NCBI GenBank assembly: GCA_024364735.1
Contig: JAGFNQ010005258.1
Location: forward strand, 657,965 to 721,964
From: Boesenbergia rotunda
Lineage: Eukaryota; Streptophyta; Magnoliopsida; Zingiberales; Zingiberaceae
Length of the DNA: 64,000 nucleotides
Direction of reading: 5' to 3'
The notes beneath the pieces were generated by a model that ran no database searches, was not told the origin of the DNA, and worked only from the letters and a program-made list of their open reading frames with translations. Below, piece by piece: positions 20,553 to 31,607 of the stretch. Within the stretch, counting starts at the first letter, position 1. Each line of letters starts with the position of its first letter. A program made the translations under genes and the position numbers.

Positions 20553-21474
20553 GTGTTTCACATTAAGCACAATCCTAATGGCTCTATTTATCAGTATAAA
20601 GCTCGCCTTGTTGCCAAGGGCTTTCATCAGCGTCTCAGTGTTGACTTTCAGGATACATTCAGTCATGTTATTAACCCGATAACCATTCGTATTGTTCATA
20701 GTTTGGCTGTGAATTCGGGATGGTGTCTTCGCTAACTTAATGTCAACAATGCATTTCTCAAAGACATCTTACAAAAGAGGTTTTATGACGCAACCTTCAA
20801 GTATGCGTAGTGCTGAATTCCCAGATCATGTATTTTGTCTGCATAAGGCGTTTTATGGCCTGATGCAGGCTCCGTGCGCTTGGTATTTGGAGTTTCGCGT
20901 CTTCTTTGTCTCTCTTGGCTTTATCGTTTCCAAGGATACCTCCTTATTTGTTTATCGTCAGAATAACACTGTTATCCATTTCCTTATATATGTTGATGAT
21001 CTAATCATTATAGGTAGTGATGCTTCTGTTGTTGACAACATAGTATACAAACTTAATGTAAAATTTGCAACTAAGGATCTTGGGACTCTTTTCTTCTTCT
21101 GTGGGATTGAGATTCGCACAATTTCTAATGATTTTCTTTTGTCACAGCAAAACTATGTCATTAATATTCTCTCCAAACACAACATGCTTGACTCCAAGCT
21201 AGTTTCCACTCCTAATGTTGCTGGCTCTCCTCTTATTTTGCATGATGGTTCTCCGTCTTTTGATGCAACTAAGTTTAGTCAGTTGGTTGGTTGTTTACAA
21301 CATCACCGTATGACCCGTCGTGATATTTCCTTTGCAGTCAATAAGCTTTCACAGTTTATGCATGCATCTTCAGAGACACACTGGGGTTTTATAAAGCGTC
21401 TACTTCGGTATCTCAATGTTACTAGAGATCTTGGTATTCATCTACTACTTGCAGATACACCTCTCACTCTTCAT
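20553..21474 (+). pseudogene. Copia reverse transcriptase remnant (copy 1)
   Basis: Contains YKARLVAKGFHQ, then (after a stop and frameshift near 20735) LHKAFYGLMQAPCAWY, the catalytic FLIYVDDLIIIGSD with an intact Y-V-D-D, LSQQNYV and the RLLRYL region typical of copia RT/connection. The frame at 20740-21474 is long and open, but stops upstream and the solo LTR downstream break it. The part from 20698 is duplicated at 32563. Confidence 0.88.
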
Positions 21475-21479
21475 GATTT

Positions 21480-22840
21480 TGTTAGATCATGTAGAGCGAT
21501 AGAGAGGGGGGGGGGGTGCATAGCGCTCTTTCAAAAATTATAGAAATAAAGAGTACACAGCAGAAATAATGTAAAAGGAAAAATAAACAATGCTAACACA
21601 GTTTCTTTTTACTTGGTTCGGAGTTTGTGACGAGTCCTACTCCAAGGCCCACGATCCTTGACCACTTTGGGCAATCCATTATCAGCTCGAAAAATGATTA
21701 CAATGCAGAAGTTAAGTACAATGAAAGTTACAATTATACCAACGACAGAAGAGTAGATGGTTGATGCGTCGTTGTTGGAGTTACGTTTCGGCATTGTTGA
21801 GCAACTTCTGACGCAGCACACAAGAGCAAAAGATGTTGGAATTTTGATGCTAATGCATTGGTCGAAGGCCCCTTATATAGCTGATCTCGAGCGCCTATGT
21901 TGCGATGACATGACAGTCGATCATCGAAACTTCATCCTGAAGTTCTAACCATTCTCGGGTGCCTGTATTAACCTGGGCGCCTGTGTGGTGACGTGGGTCA
22001 ACCACTGTGCATGCGCCAGATCAACCAAGCCTTGGTTGATTCGCAAGGTCTCAAGCATCTGAAAGCCACCCGCGCCCGAAGCTCCGGGTGCCTGTGTCCT
22101 TGCGGGGACCTGGCTCCTGGGCACTTGGAAGCCTTCTAGCCCCTTGGAGCCATTCTTCTAGCTTTCAGTTTTTCTGCACCCATCAAGTTAGTATAAGCAT
22201 AATAATAATATAATGAATGAGATGCATCAGACAGTTCGGGTTCTCCGGTCCTGACTTTTAGATTTCGACCGAAACCCTAGGTCGGACCAATATTCCCTCT
22301 TCCAGAGAACACGTCCACACCTACTCTCAGGAAAGTTTACTTGTTGCCAATCCACGATTGGACTTTTGCTCAGCCTTCGATCTCGGCTCTGGAACTCGCG
22401 ACGTCCGATCCTCGACCCATCTCGACTCCTGTCCGTTATTCTCGATCAACCAAGTCTTTTGCCCAATCCTTTAGATCAAGACTTCGGTGCCCAGCTCTCG
22501 GCTAGGTCTTAGTGCTCAACCCCCGGTCAGGTTTTCGTTGCCCAGTCCTCGACCAGGACTTAGTGTCCAATCCTCAGTCAGGTCTTCGTTGCCCAGTCCT
22601 CGACCAAGATTTAGTGCCTAATCCTCGGTTAAGTTTTCGTTGTCCAGCCCTCAACCAGAACTTAGTGCCTAACCCTCGGTTAGATCTTCATTGTCTAGCC
22701 CTCGACCAGGACTTAGTACCTAGCTCAACTCGGACTTTCCCACACACTTAGAGTAATATTGTTAGATCACAATTAACACTTAACTTTGAATCCTTTGCCA
22801 ATATCAAAATAAGGTTCGATCAGTGCTTTCAGCACCAACA
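21480..22840 (-). mobile_element. Solo LTR C (1361 bp) inserted in copia RNase H
   Basis: On the plus strand TGTTAGATC...CACCAACA, flanked by GATTT (21475-21479) and GGTTT (22841-22845), a 5-bp duplication with one mismatch. Removing it restores a His-Gly-Phe-Ser-Asp-Ala reading across the RNase H domain. A poly-G run (about 21507-21515) and an internal 54-bp tandem repeat (about 22500-22720) are present. It is duplicated at 33343, where its far end is missing. Confidence 0.88.
22500..22722. repeat. 54-bp tandem repeat within solo LTR C
   Basis: About four copies of a 54-bp unit containing TTCGTTGCCCAGTCCTCGAC and CAGGACTTAGTGCC. The period is a multiple of three, so an 18-residue repeating open frame results, with no sign of being a gene. 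Repeated at about 34367-34590. Confidence 0.85.
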
Positions 22841-23280
22841 GGTTTTTCCGATGCGGACTTGGCAGGAGATCCGGATGATCGGTGTTCTACAGGTGCGTTT
22901 GTTATTTTTCTGGATGGTAATCCGATTTCTTGGAAATCTACCTAGTAGCGTATGATTGCACGTTGTTCAACTAAGGCTAAATATCGCGCCACTACCTTTG
23001 CGACATTGGAGCTTCAACGGATTAAGTGACTTTTGATAGAACTATTTTTATCGATTATCACATCTGCTGTGCTCTTCACCGATAATTTGAGTGTCATCTA
23101 TCTTTCGGCTAATCATGTTTTCACACTCGGATGAAACATCTGACTATTGATTATCACTTTGTTTGTTATCTGATACAGCACTCCGAACTAGAGTTACTCA
23201 TGTTTCTACTGTCAATCAGTTGATTGATGTACTCACTATGTTGTTTTCTCGAATTTGACGGTTTGCTATCTGCACAAGAT
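22841..23280 (+). pseudogene. Copia RNase H remnant
   Basis: Resumes with GFSDADLAGDPDDRCSTGAF and ISWKS, typical of copia RNase H, followed by degraded sequence to the polypurine-like CTTGAGGGG at about 23304-23312, next to the 3' LTR. Confidence 0.8.
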
Positions 23281-23314
23281 TAATATAATCTCTGAAATAC
23301 TATCTTGAGGGGTA

Positions 23315-23440
23315 TATTAGAGAATATTTAATTTATCTATATATTTCCTAATATTTTAGATATTTTCTTATTTTATATTTATGATGATGATTTATATATA
23401 CACCATACATTATCATTAATAAAACTTTGGATTGAACTTT
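23315..23440 (+). repeat. 3' LTR of the copia element
   Basis: Matches the 5' LTR (AGAGAATATTTA, TTTTATATTTATGATG, CATTATCATTAATAAAA), follows a polypurine-like tract, and merges into an A-run that probably includes the target duplication. Confidence 0.7.
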
Positions 23441-23900
23441 AAAAAAAAAAGACGCACAAAATATCGAAGCTCCCCCACGAAGCCCCAAAACGCCAATATT
23501 AAATCGAAAGATAAAAAAAAAACAAAAGGCGAAAAAGGAGATAAAAACGATCTCACATCGCTGGTTGAAGTGGATCTCTCCCACTGAATGAAGACACTTT
23601 CACGAGCTACGAGATCTTCCGACAGCCGACCGACGAGAAGAAGCGATCACAGTCTCTTATAACAAGCGATCGGGAGCGAGAGGAGTAAAAACAACGGCGA
23701 CGGCTGGCGTTTCTATTTCAAGCTTCGTCGAACTTTAGTCAATGCCGCTAGTTAAACGCCCAACCCCGTTACCCTCTACCTTACCCTCTGGGTGACTCAG
23801 CGTGGAGTTGGAGAGTCGACCTGCGATAGGAATGGGATAGATGTAGGGTGGAGCAGGTTTGCCGAAAATTTGTCCTCTGCGTCCCAGTGGAGTGGAGATT
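23441..23900 (-). promoter_or_regulatory. Displaced promoter and leader exon of ENT copy 1
   Basis: Collinear with 30400-30900 and 39890-40430 of copies 2 and 3. The leader exon would end near 23602, but where the other copies read CTCGT|GTAAGT (minus strand) this copy reads CTCGTGAAAGT, so the donor GT is lost. It lies about 11.4 kb from the first coding exon because of the copia and LTR-like insertions. Confidence 0.65.
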
Positions 23901-23949
23901 TATATTTTTCAATAAAAATATGTTCGTAGCAACTGGATTTGGGAGGATC

Positions 23950-24165
23950 GATTTGGTTCCCATAGAAATTTCTTATCGGTCACTAAGATAAATTGGAAAA
24001 TGATCATGACAAACGGTCTAAAAGTCCAGCATCCCAGGGTTCGTGCCCCATTTCAAAGAAAAATTCTACAAAATACGTCATAACTAGGGATCAACCGCGA
24101 ATGTCTGAGATAGCGACTACCCTACCACTGTATCATAGCCCGGGAGCTAAAACTGTCCGGATAAA
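23950..24165 (-). mobile_element. tRNA-derived SINE-like repeat, copy 1
   Basis: On the minus strand, GGGCTATGATACAGTGGTAGG resembles an RNA polymerase III A box, and GCGGTTGATCCCTA about 40 bp on resembles a B box. A related but more degraded copy occurs at about 61820-62010, which supports a dispersed family. Ends and target duplication are not resolved. Confidence 0.5.
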
Positions 24166-24770
24166 CTTTTTATAGTGACCGGTGCCACCGTCGAAACGAC
24201 CCATATTCAGAAACCTCATAAGAGATATTTGGAGGCACGATTTCACTGTGATGAGAAGAAGTTTCATTGTCACAACACCTCAATCAATAAATCCCTCAAA
24301 GGAGAGATTTATTTGTTGCTAAGACGACTCAAATCTGAAACCTCATACAATATATATTTCATACTTACATTTAAGATAATCACTTAGACTTTATTTGTTG
24401 CAAACCTAAACATCTAAATTATGCATGATTAATCTTGACGATTGATGATTTACGCATCGATTTTTTATCATGCCTCTTATTTTTAATTATTATTTTTCTA
24501 TATTGAAATATATATATATAAGTTATTCGTTCTAATTTTTTATTTTAAAAATATCATTTTTTTTATTAGACTAGTTAGACATTAAAAAAATAGTTTTGGT
24601 CACTCTTCAACTTTAATTAAGATTACTTTCTATGGATCACCCAAACTGTTTTAATATTGTTATAATAATTTTGATCAAAATTAGTATAACAATGTTGATC
24701 AAAACTAGCCCAATATGAGTCACCAACTGCTTCAATTTTAATCAAAATTACTTCAACGCATGCCAACTTG
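24166..24770. other. AT-rich intergenic DNA
   Basis: Low-complexity AT-rich sequence with repeated TTGATCAAAA/TTTAATCAAAATTA phrases around 24600-24750 that may be a degraded MITE. No coding region. At 24771 homology to petC intron 3 begins. Confidence 0.4.
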
Positions 24771-25415
24771 TAGGCTCTAGTTTCTATTCGAGTTGCAAGT
24801 CTCTAGTAGACACCTTCAGTAGTCTGAGACTCCGTCTGTTTTGACTAATGTTGTATTGATACGACTAGCGACATATCGATACGGTTCAACGACGTATGTC
24901 TTTCACCTAAAGCATCTGTTCATCAATCTTGACTCGATAATTTTACGGGGAGACCCGACTTACCTTGTCGCGGTGGATGACAAAACCATTGCAACCTTGC
25001 CACGGCTCACAGTACAACAAGCCAAGGCAAGATCATGAGAGGATCTGTGCCTTTAGTGAGTATACATTCCTCTAATCCTTGGCTATGTTCATTTCTTTGG
25101 TATAGTTGCCCTTGAAGTAGGCATAAAATGGAGTGTACAAGATTACATAATAGCATAATCTACATGAGAAAGATAATAAATAATCGGTGTGCCAGATAAA
25201 CTACATTCCCTACTTTTAATCTTGGAAAGTTAGGTTTTACTTTAACAGACCTACAATTAACTGTTTCATCCAACAAGAGTTTGTGCCATTGTTGCTACAA
25301 TTAACAGACCTAGTGAATTCTATTTTATGGCAAAAATGGCAATGACGATAAGGTTAACTTCGTACCATGGGTGGAAACAGACTTTAGAACAGGGGAAGAA
25401 CCAGGGCGGGCTTAA
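24771..25415 (+). pseudogene. petC: petC pseudogene fragment (with ENT copy 2)
   Basis: Starts in the equivalent of petC intron 3. Exon 4 resumes at 24949 (GDPTYLV), but its acceptor reads TTTTACGG instead of TTTTGCAG. An internal deletion of roughly 75 bp runs from ATIATL directly to the CHGSQY equivalent, removing both Fe-S ligand boxes. Exon 5 (about 25340-25415) lacks its acceptor and first codons, but keeps the FVPWVETDFRTGEE stretch and the stop TAA (25413-25415). Exons 1-3 are absent. It cannot make a Rieske protein. Confidence 0.92.
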
Positions 25416-25839
25416 GATGCAATTGTTGCTTTCAACTATGTCTATATGCAACTTACCGCTATGCAATTTCGCATACTATTTCAAAGATTTGTTATGCTTT
25501 TCTCACAAGGACTTGTGCCAACATGCCATTCTGCATTATATAGGTTTGTTTACTTCAAATGTGTTTGGATTTGGATACCTAACAAGAGGACCGGGTTTGT
25601 TTAGGTGAATGCCGAAAGCTCTTAAAATTTTGATACATAACACATTCAACAGAAAACTTACAGCCATATAACATTCGACTGTGTTAAAAAATGATAATGG
25701 TCCTGTGACTCCTCGCGTTGCAAACCATGGAACTAATAGCATTCTTAGTACATCTTATTAAACAACAAGAACTATACAGCTTAAATAGGCACCAGAGTAC
25801 GTAGTCTCCTAAACTTAGCAATAATGGATAGAAGCATTG
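25416..25839. other. Convergent spacer, copy 2
   Basis: Shortened copy of the petC-ENT spacer (8597-9136). No gene. It would carry the 3' untranslated region of ENT copy 2. Confidence 0.6.
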
Positions 25840-28800
25840 TTACCAACCTTTGCCGATCAGCCATATCCAATCAAGCACAACCCCAGCAAAAATGCCGGCG
25901 AGGAGAAATACTACAAGCAAGTTTCCCAAAGCATTCTGCTCTGGTCCCTGCACAAACAAATTTCATTTAGTGTCTTCAAAAGAAAGGAAGAAACAAGGAA
26001 ATTGACGTGTAACCTTGTATCCTTTTGGTGCGGCAGTAAAGACACAGACAGTAAGGTAGCCATTGCTTAGTCCTAAGAATGAGGTCAACATGATCATCCA
26101 TCCTTGGTCCCCGTACTTGGCGGTGAAGTAGAAGGCTGGAATGAGTAGGAATCGCGAGAGAATTGCAGCCATTACACCTTTCCTTGATGATATCAACAAT
26201 GGCTTAAGAAGAGGAATGTATCTTCCGATGAGATCCCACATATTATACATGGCGATGAGCACAAGTGCATACCTGAAGCAAATTCAAAGGCAACTGCTGC
26301 TGAAAACATGTAAATGTATTTGTCTTCCTATGGATGCTCCACAAAGTTACAATTGCAATGTCGAAGCCATTTGCATATTCGAGTTATGAGAATCCTTACC
26401 ATGAGCCCAAGCTGTGGGAGCCTGTGTCCTCAGACAAGAATCCAGGGAATATTGACAATGTCAAAACATGGATAAGAAATACGTCGATCGCATAGTCAAT
26501 ATTCTCTAAGAGCAACTGTTTGTTGCTCAAGCGTTCGTTAAGTTTTGGATCCTCAACCTGCAAAGGCCAAATAAGTTCGAAGGATAGGTTTGTATGAGTA
26601 TGTTTTGCACTGGTAGACTAGAGCTCTGCGATGGAACCTTACCTCTTGGACATGGTGTTTTTGTATTCCTCCAGCGGCAAGGTCAGCAGAAACAGTCATT
26701 GAGCCTTCAGAAGCAGCCTTTTCACGGTAGCACTTCACGATTGGCAATTTGGGGAATACGAATGCATAAAGAAGAACACACACAAGCTCAAAGAAACATG
26801 AAATTGAGAAAAACATCACTGCAAGAAGAAGCACAAATGAAACTTCAGCACATCCTACAAGATCCTTAACTTCTTATTTACTAGAATAAGGAGATTATAT
26901 AAGGAGAAATAATTGACGATAATATGTGGATTCAATGCTTCAGGTATAGAGGAAGAAACTAGGAATTTGTCATTGTCCTTATTATATCTAATGATGATAA
27001 GCAGAACAATAATCAGAGATGAAAGCGAAATAAAAGTATATAATTGCTAAACCTGACATATATAACAATAATTTTTTACTATAAATTTATGCAAAATTGG
27101 CTAATAAAAAAATTTAGTAGTTGATCATGATGATCAAACCTGTACTATAATTCAAGTAGATGCAGAAGTGAGGAGAAATAGAATAACAAAGCCAACTAGA
27201 ATGGAAAACCAAGGTTACGAAGGTTCAAACTTCAGGAGATTAAAAACTAACAGTAGTCCAAAGATTTTCATTGCATTCAAATATTACTAAGTACTCAATA
27301 CTTTGGATTGTAATTTTATATTTATTTAAAATAAAAATGGTTTATTAGTCAAAATTGAACATCTTATATACTTGCTCCCTTCCGAAAACCATTTTGGGAG
27401 TTCTCAAAAGCTGCTTTTGTGATTAACCTCAAAGCAGATGATAGAACCCCTGAAGCTGCTAGCCCAGCCAAGAAGGACTGCATTCACAAGAAAATTTCGC
27501 GTCTGATTGCTTTTGTTAACCTTAAATTAGTTTGATTGACACTAATATCTTACTTGTATAAGCTCTGGGCTCATTAAAGAAAGATCACCAACCATCCCCC
27601 CTTGTACATGTGCATCAGCAATTCCAAATGCCCCACTTACAATGCATACACCTATAAATTCTCCAATGCCACCTTTTCCAGAAGTTGCAACATCCAACTA
27701 TAGTGGAGAAACTTGCTTTGGAAATCAAGAACTTCGGTGCTAATGAAAATACAACAAATAATTTGATACTTACCACAATTAGAGCTAATGAACTCAAGAA
27801 AAAGAGTGTGTATCCAGCTATGTTGCGATTTCTGGTGTTAATCTTTGCTTCACGATATGCAAGTATAGCCATTGTTCCCAAGGCAAAAGGTTGGTAAACA
27901 AGAGTAAGTATTCTAGTTGGGTGGTAGTCCTGCAACAATTTGATGAAAAAAGTTAATCAATTGTAAAACTAATTATTTCTTTGTGAAGGTTCATCTACAC
28001 AACAATAATATGAGTCATAAGAACAAGTGAGAACCACCCCCACGATTTATGCAGTTGGTACTTATATGGGTGTTTGCTCCAATAGGTCTTGGGGTCAATT
28101 CCCAGTGGGTGCAAAATGCCTCATTGGGTGTATGACCTCCCCATGCAAAGGGTCACTGCGCTAGGGCAAAATGTTCCCTGTGATTTACGTGCCTGTATTT
28201 TGCAGTGGGGCCGATGATATTGGGCTGCTTGGGAATCAAAATAATGTTGGAAAGACATGATTAGAATTATTCAAAATAAGGAATAAAAATCATAATATTT
28301 CAAAGTAGTTATGATGTAATTATTTGGCTTAATTATAGAGAATTTTTCCTAAATTAGAGATCATAGAGTTGTATATATATTTACATCATTTTCAATGAAG
28401 TGAACGCAGATTTCTTCATAATTCTTTTCTAATTTTATTGATTTCAAATAACGCAAGGGTACACAAAAAGACCATATATAATGTTCAACAACTCAACATG
28501 AACCACTGATATAGACTAGGGTTTTGTCTCTAAACAATGATAACAATCAAGTCTATCCCACTAGGTGGGGTTGGCTAAATTTCATGGCATTCATAGGGAC
28601 TTCTTCAGTAGTGCACTTCAATAAATTTGATAGTGGATATAAAGGGAAAAAGGAACCCTTAATTAGCCACTAGCAGAACTGAGTAGTCTTCTTCATTTCA
28701 AAGTTAGGCAAGAGAAATTGCATATGTAAAACTAATTCAAGAAAAAAAACAGCATTATCAGAATATCAGAATTGAGTAAAAGAAAAAAAAATACATACAG

Positions 28801-29041
28801 GAAAAAGGTACATATAGTAATCTTGAATTGTCAGCATACTGTTCCATGAGAAAAGACATCCAATTCCTAGTAGCCAGCAGACTAAAATTGCCAAATACCT
28901 TCCCTGTCCATTAACAAAGCAGAATAGGAAGACAAGTAGAAGAGTAAGGATAATTTGGCTAAGTGCAAGTAACTAATTAGTGGAGAACTAAAAAGAACTA
29001 ACCTCATTTATAATAGGTGCTCCTTCAGTAGAGGAACTCAT
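25840..29041 (-). CDS. ENT: Equilibrative nucleoside transporter (ENT), copy 2
   Basis: Nine coding exons, 5' to 3': 29041-29003, 28903-28799, 27929-27774, 27697-27554, 27477-27372, 26818-26643, 26557-26400, 26272-26014 and 25947-25840, summing to 1251 nt (416 aa plus stop). Exon sizes equal those of copies 1 and 3 exactly, and no frame break is seen. The helix 1 motif is SWN, as in the family. Small differences from copy 3 include LLGIGC for LLGNGC, LIHVL for LIYVL, and Ser for Thr in GVLTSA. Intron 2 holds a SINE-like sequence and a 202-bp solo LTR shared with copy 3 but absent from copy 1. A leader exon with a good donor lies at about 30557-30700, giving a leader intron of about 1.5 kb. 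Likely functional by sequence. Confidence 0.93.
28030..28460. mobile_element. SINE-like insertion in ENT copy 2 intron 2
   Basis: Present in copies 2 and 3 (37530-37960) but not copy 1. TATGCAGTTGGTACTTATAT resembles an A box, and GGGGTCAATTCCCAGTGG about 35 bp later a B box, suggesting a tRNA-derived SINE on the plus strand. A solo LTR (28245-28446) is embedded in its tail. Ends not resolved. Confidence 0.5.
28245..28446. mobile_element. 202-bp solo LTR in ENT copy 2 intron 2
   Basis: Begins TGTTGGAAAG and ends TTGATTTCA, flanked by AATAA (28240-28244 and 28447-28451). It has AT-rich LTR-like composition, including TTGTATATATATTTACATC. The same insertion with the same flanks is at 37740-37942 in copy 3, so it predates the second duplication. 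Confidence 0.85.
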
Positions 29042-30556
29042 TCTTAATTCTGTGTCTATTACTTTTCTCCTGATTAACTGTCATTAGCAAGACCTATTTG
29101 CTGGGTTAACGATAATAATTGATAGCTCTAAATTAATAATATATAATATCAAAAACAAAACTTACCCAACCAGGTAATCATAGTAGGAAAAACAAACAGC
29201 AATGAAAGTATCCATCCTAGAGAAATATGCTTGAAGAACCTACTAAGTTCTCGACTATATTTGTTTTAAGAGAAAATTTAGTTATATGCTACACAATAAG
29301 GTAATCAGAAAATGAATCCACACAAATATCCACAAGCTATGAAAATGAAAACTCAATAAAAGTGTGTATTTCCAAAAAGCTAGTATATTTTTTTTATCAA
29401 AGATATCAATTGCTGGTGTATTTCAAATGGAAAATTCATAGCATACTAAATAATATATAAATTCATTCTAGACAAATCGAAGCCTTTTCTTCAGGGGAAA
29501 ATCAGAAGGCACAAAGGTATTTAAATTGAGAGAGATTATATTCCCAAAGGATCAACACACCATACATTGAATCAAGGGAAGAAAGGAAAAGGCCATCACA
29601 TGACCAGACTTGAGTTTGCACTACAATAGTAAAAGGAAAAAAAAACATTAATGATGGTAAGAAGCTGGAAGGAGTCACTGTGGTGTATATGCCAGAGGAA
29701 CGGAGCTATCAACGTGCCATGCAGGTTGATAAGATGAGTAGGGAAGTTGAGTACTATAAAATGTGATGAAGGAGCGACTTTCCTTTGCAAGGTTGTGCAG
29801 GAGATGCCTCTTTGTGAGAGCTGTAGCGGCAACAGTGACCGAAAACACTTTTTACAGGAATTTTATGCAGGTTAGAGAATTTCCGGAACTTTGGCCAATC
29901 AACTTCCCTGCACCATTTCTTCCATGCTCTCAACCAGGTCTCAGTTAGGTTCCTAACATAAATCTATAAGTCTATTTTCACCCTTACAGTTTCAATACCA
30001 TATAACAGAGGCATCTGTTGCTTATGGGATGCAAGATATGCTGAATGACGGGATTGGAACATCTAGGTTTTACCTAAACAAACAACACAATCTTTCAAAA
30101 TTTTCCATTTTTTCTCGTTATGCAGACAAATATCATATCGCGCTCACCTCTTATAGCATCAAAATTGCTTAGCTTAATCGCCAGAAAGGCAGGAAGTAGA
30201 GGGAAATTTTCTCAATGTGGTCATTGCCCAATCATATCGCAGATTTTATTCCATACGCGGTGCAGTATCACAATCAGTTGAAGCTAAGAAAAAAAGGGAA
30301 GAATGCGCTATGAACGATCATGGAACAATGATCCTACTTAAAATGGTCCGTTCCCGATCTCAGAGAAAGCTCAAAATCGATCCTTTTGCCGAAAATTCCA
30401 GGGGGAAAAGAACAAAACATCGAAATTCCCTACAAAAACCGAAAACGCCAACCATGAATCGCGAAAGCCGAAAGGACAAAAGGGGGACAAGGAGATTAAA
30501 ACGATCATCACATCGCTAGTTAAAGTGGCTCTCCGCCACTGAGTGAAGACACTTAC
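29042..30556 (-). other. Leader intron and upstream DNA of ENT copy 2
   Basis: No coding exon recognised. The conserved acceptor-like CTAATGACAG lies about 30 bp before the start codon. Open frames here (29596-29832, 30217-30519) differ in length between copies 2 and 3 and look accidental. Confidence 0.5.
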
Positions 30557-30900
30557 ACGAGCGACGAGATCTTCCGACGGCCGAAGCGAAGAAGATTCCC
30601 AGGCGACGTGGATGGATCCATCGCCGATTCCAAGCTCGCATTCTTATAACGAGCGATCGGGAGCCAGAGGAGAAGAAGGACGGCAACGGCTGGCGTTTCC
30701 ATTTCAAGTTTCGTAGAACATTGGTCAATGCTTTTAGTGAGACGCCCAAGAGAATTACTCTGAAGCATACCTGCTGTGTGAGTGGACGTAGATTTGAGAG
30801 ACGATGTGCGATCAGCATGGTCTAAATTTTGGCGTGTGAGAATGTTTGCCAAAAATTTTTCCTGGGCGTCCAAGTTGCGTTCCCACTGTAGTAGCAAGCT
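30557..30900 (-). promoter_or_regulatory. Leader exon and promoter region of ENT copy 2
   Basis: A conserved, less AT-rich block with a consensus donor (CTCGT|GTAAGTG, minus strand) at 30557. An ATG at 30621 opens MDPSTSPGNLLRFGRR. If spliced to the acceptor next to the first coding exon, that frame ends at TAA across the junction, so it would be a 22-codon upstream ORF. The transcription start is not visible. Confidence 0.5.
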
Positions 30901-30959
30901 ATTTACGGAGGGAGATTCCATCCCGAATAAAAATAAAACGTAATAAAGAACCCAATACC

Positions 30960-31607
30960 AATTTTAAAGATCAGAGCTCTTTATTTTTTTATCATCTCGC
31001 TGTGAGACACGATGAAAGACGTTTGAAATGAATGAATCATCTTTGACCTAATGATTAAAAAAAAAATCCCAATACAAATTTTAAAACGTAATAAAGAATT
31101 ACCTCGTGAGAAATCATAATAAAAAAAATACAAAATCAACTTTAAAACATTAAAAGTCATTACATAAAATATTTATTCTCTGCAAATCTTTTTCTTGTGT
31201 ATACTTATTCTTTTTATCTACTATCAACCTATATATCTATCTATTTTTTATATATAATGAGATGATGCGGGGCTTAGAATCTGATCCCAACTAATCAACA
31301 CTAGTCAACTTTAGAGTTTTTTTAAATATATATATATATTATTTAAAGTAGAAGAGAATAATGGATGGCAAATTGGATGGTCGAAAAAATTGTTAAGTGA
31401 ATTAAAGAATATCTTTTTATTAAAGGATAACTTCTCAAAAATATTAAAATAATATATTTCTATCTCCATTATTCTTATAAAACGATATTTTTTTAATTTT
31501 ATGCCAAGAAATTATTTTCTTTAAAAAAATAACAATAATAACATTGTACATATTTTTATCAAAAATATTCATGTTTAGTTGATTCAACCAAAAAAGGACA
31601 TCATCTA
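30960..31607. other. AT-rich DNA upstream of ENT copy 2
   Basis: AT-rich, with no gene. Collinear with about 41168-41805 upstream of copy 3 (both begin GCTCTTTATTTTTTTATC). Confidence 0.6.

Larger units (their letters stand above)
14844..23440 (+). mobile_element. Ty1/copia LTR retrotransposon, decayed, carrying three solo LTRs
   Basis: Short AT-rich LTRs (about 14844-15004 and 23315-23440) share ATTATCATTAATAAAA. The primer-binding site TGATATCAGAGC (15005-15016) resembles the initiator-Met tRNA complement usual in copia. Order: gag, protease, integrase, RT, RNase H, as in copia. Removing solo LTRs 17430-18584, 18596-19491 and 21480-22840 with one copy of each target duplication leaves about 5.2 kb, a standard copia size. 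Many stops and frameshifts make it non-autonomous. It sits in an A-run within the ENT copy 1 5' region and splits that gene's leader from its coding exons. Confidence 0.9.
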
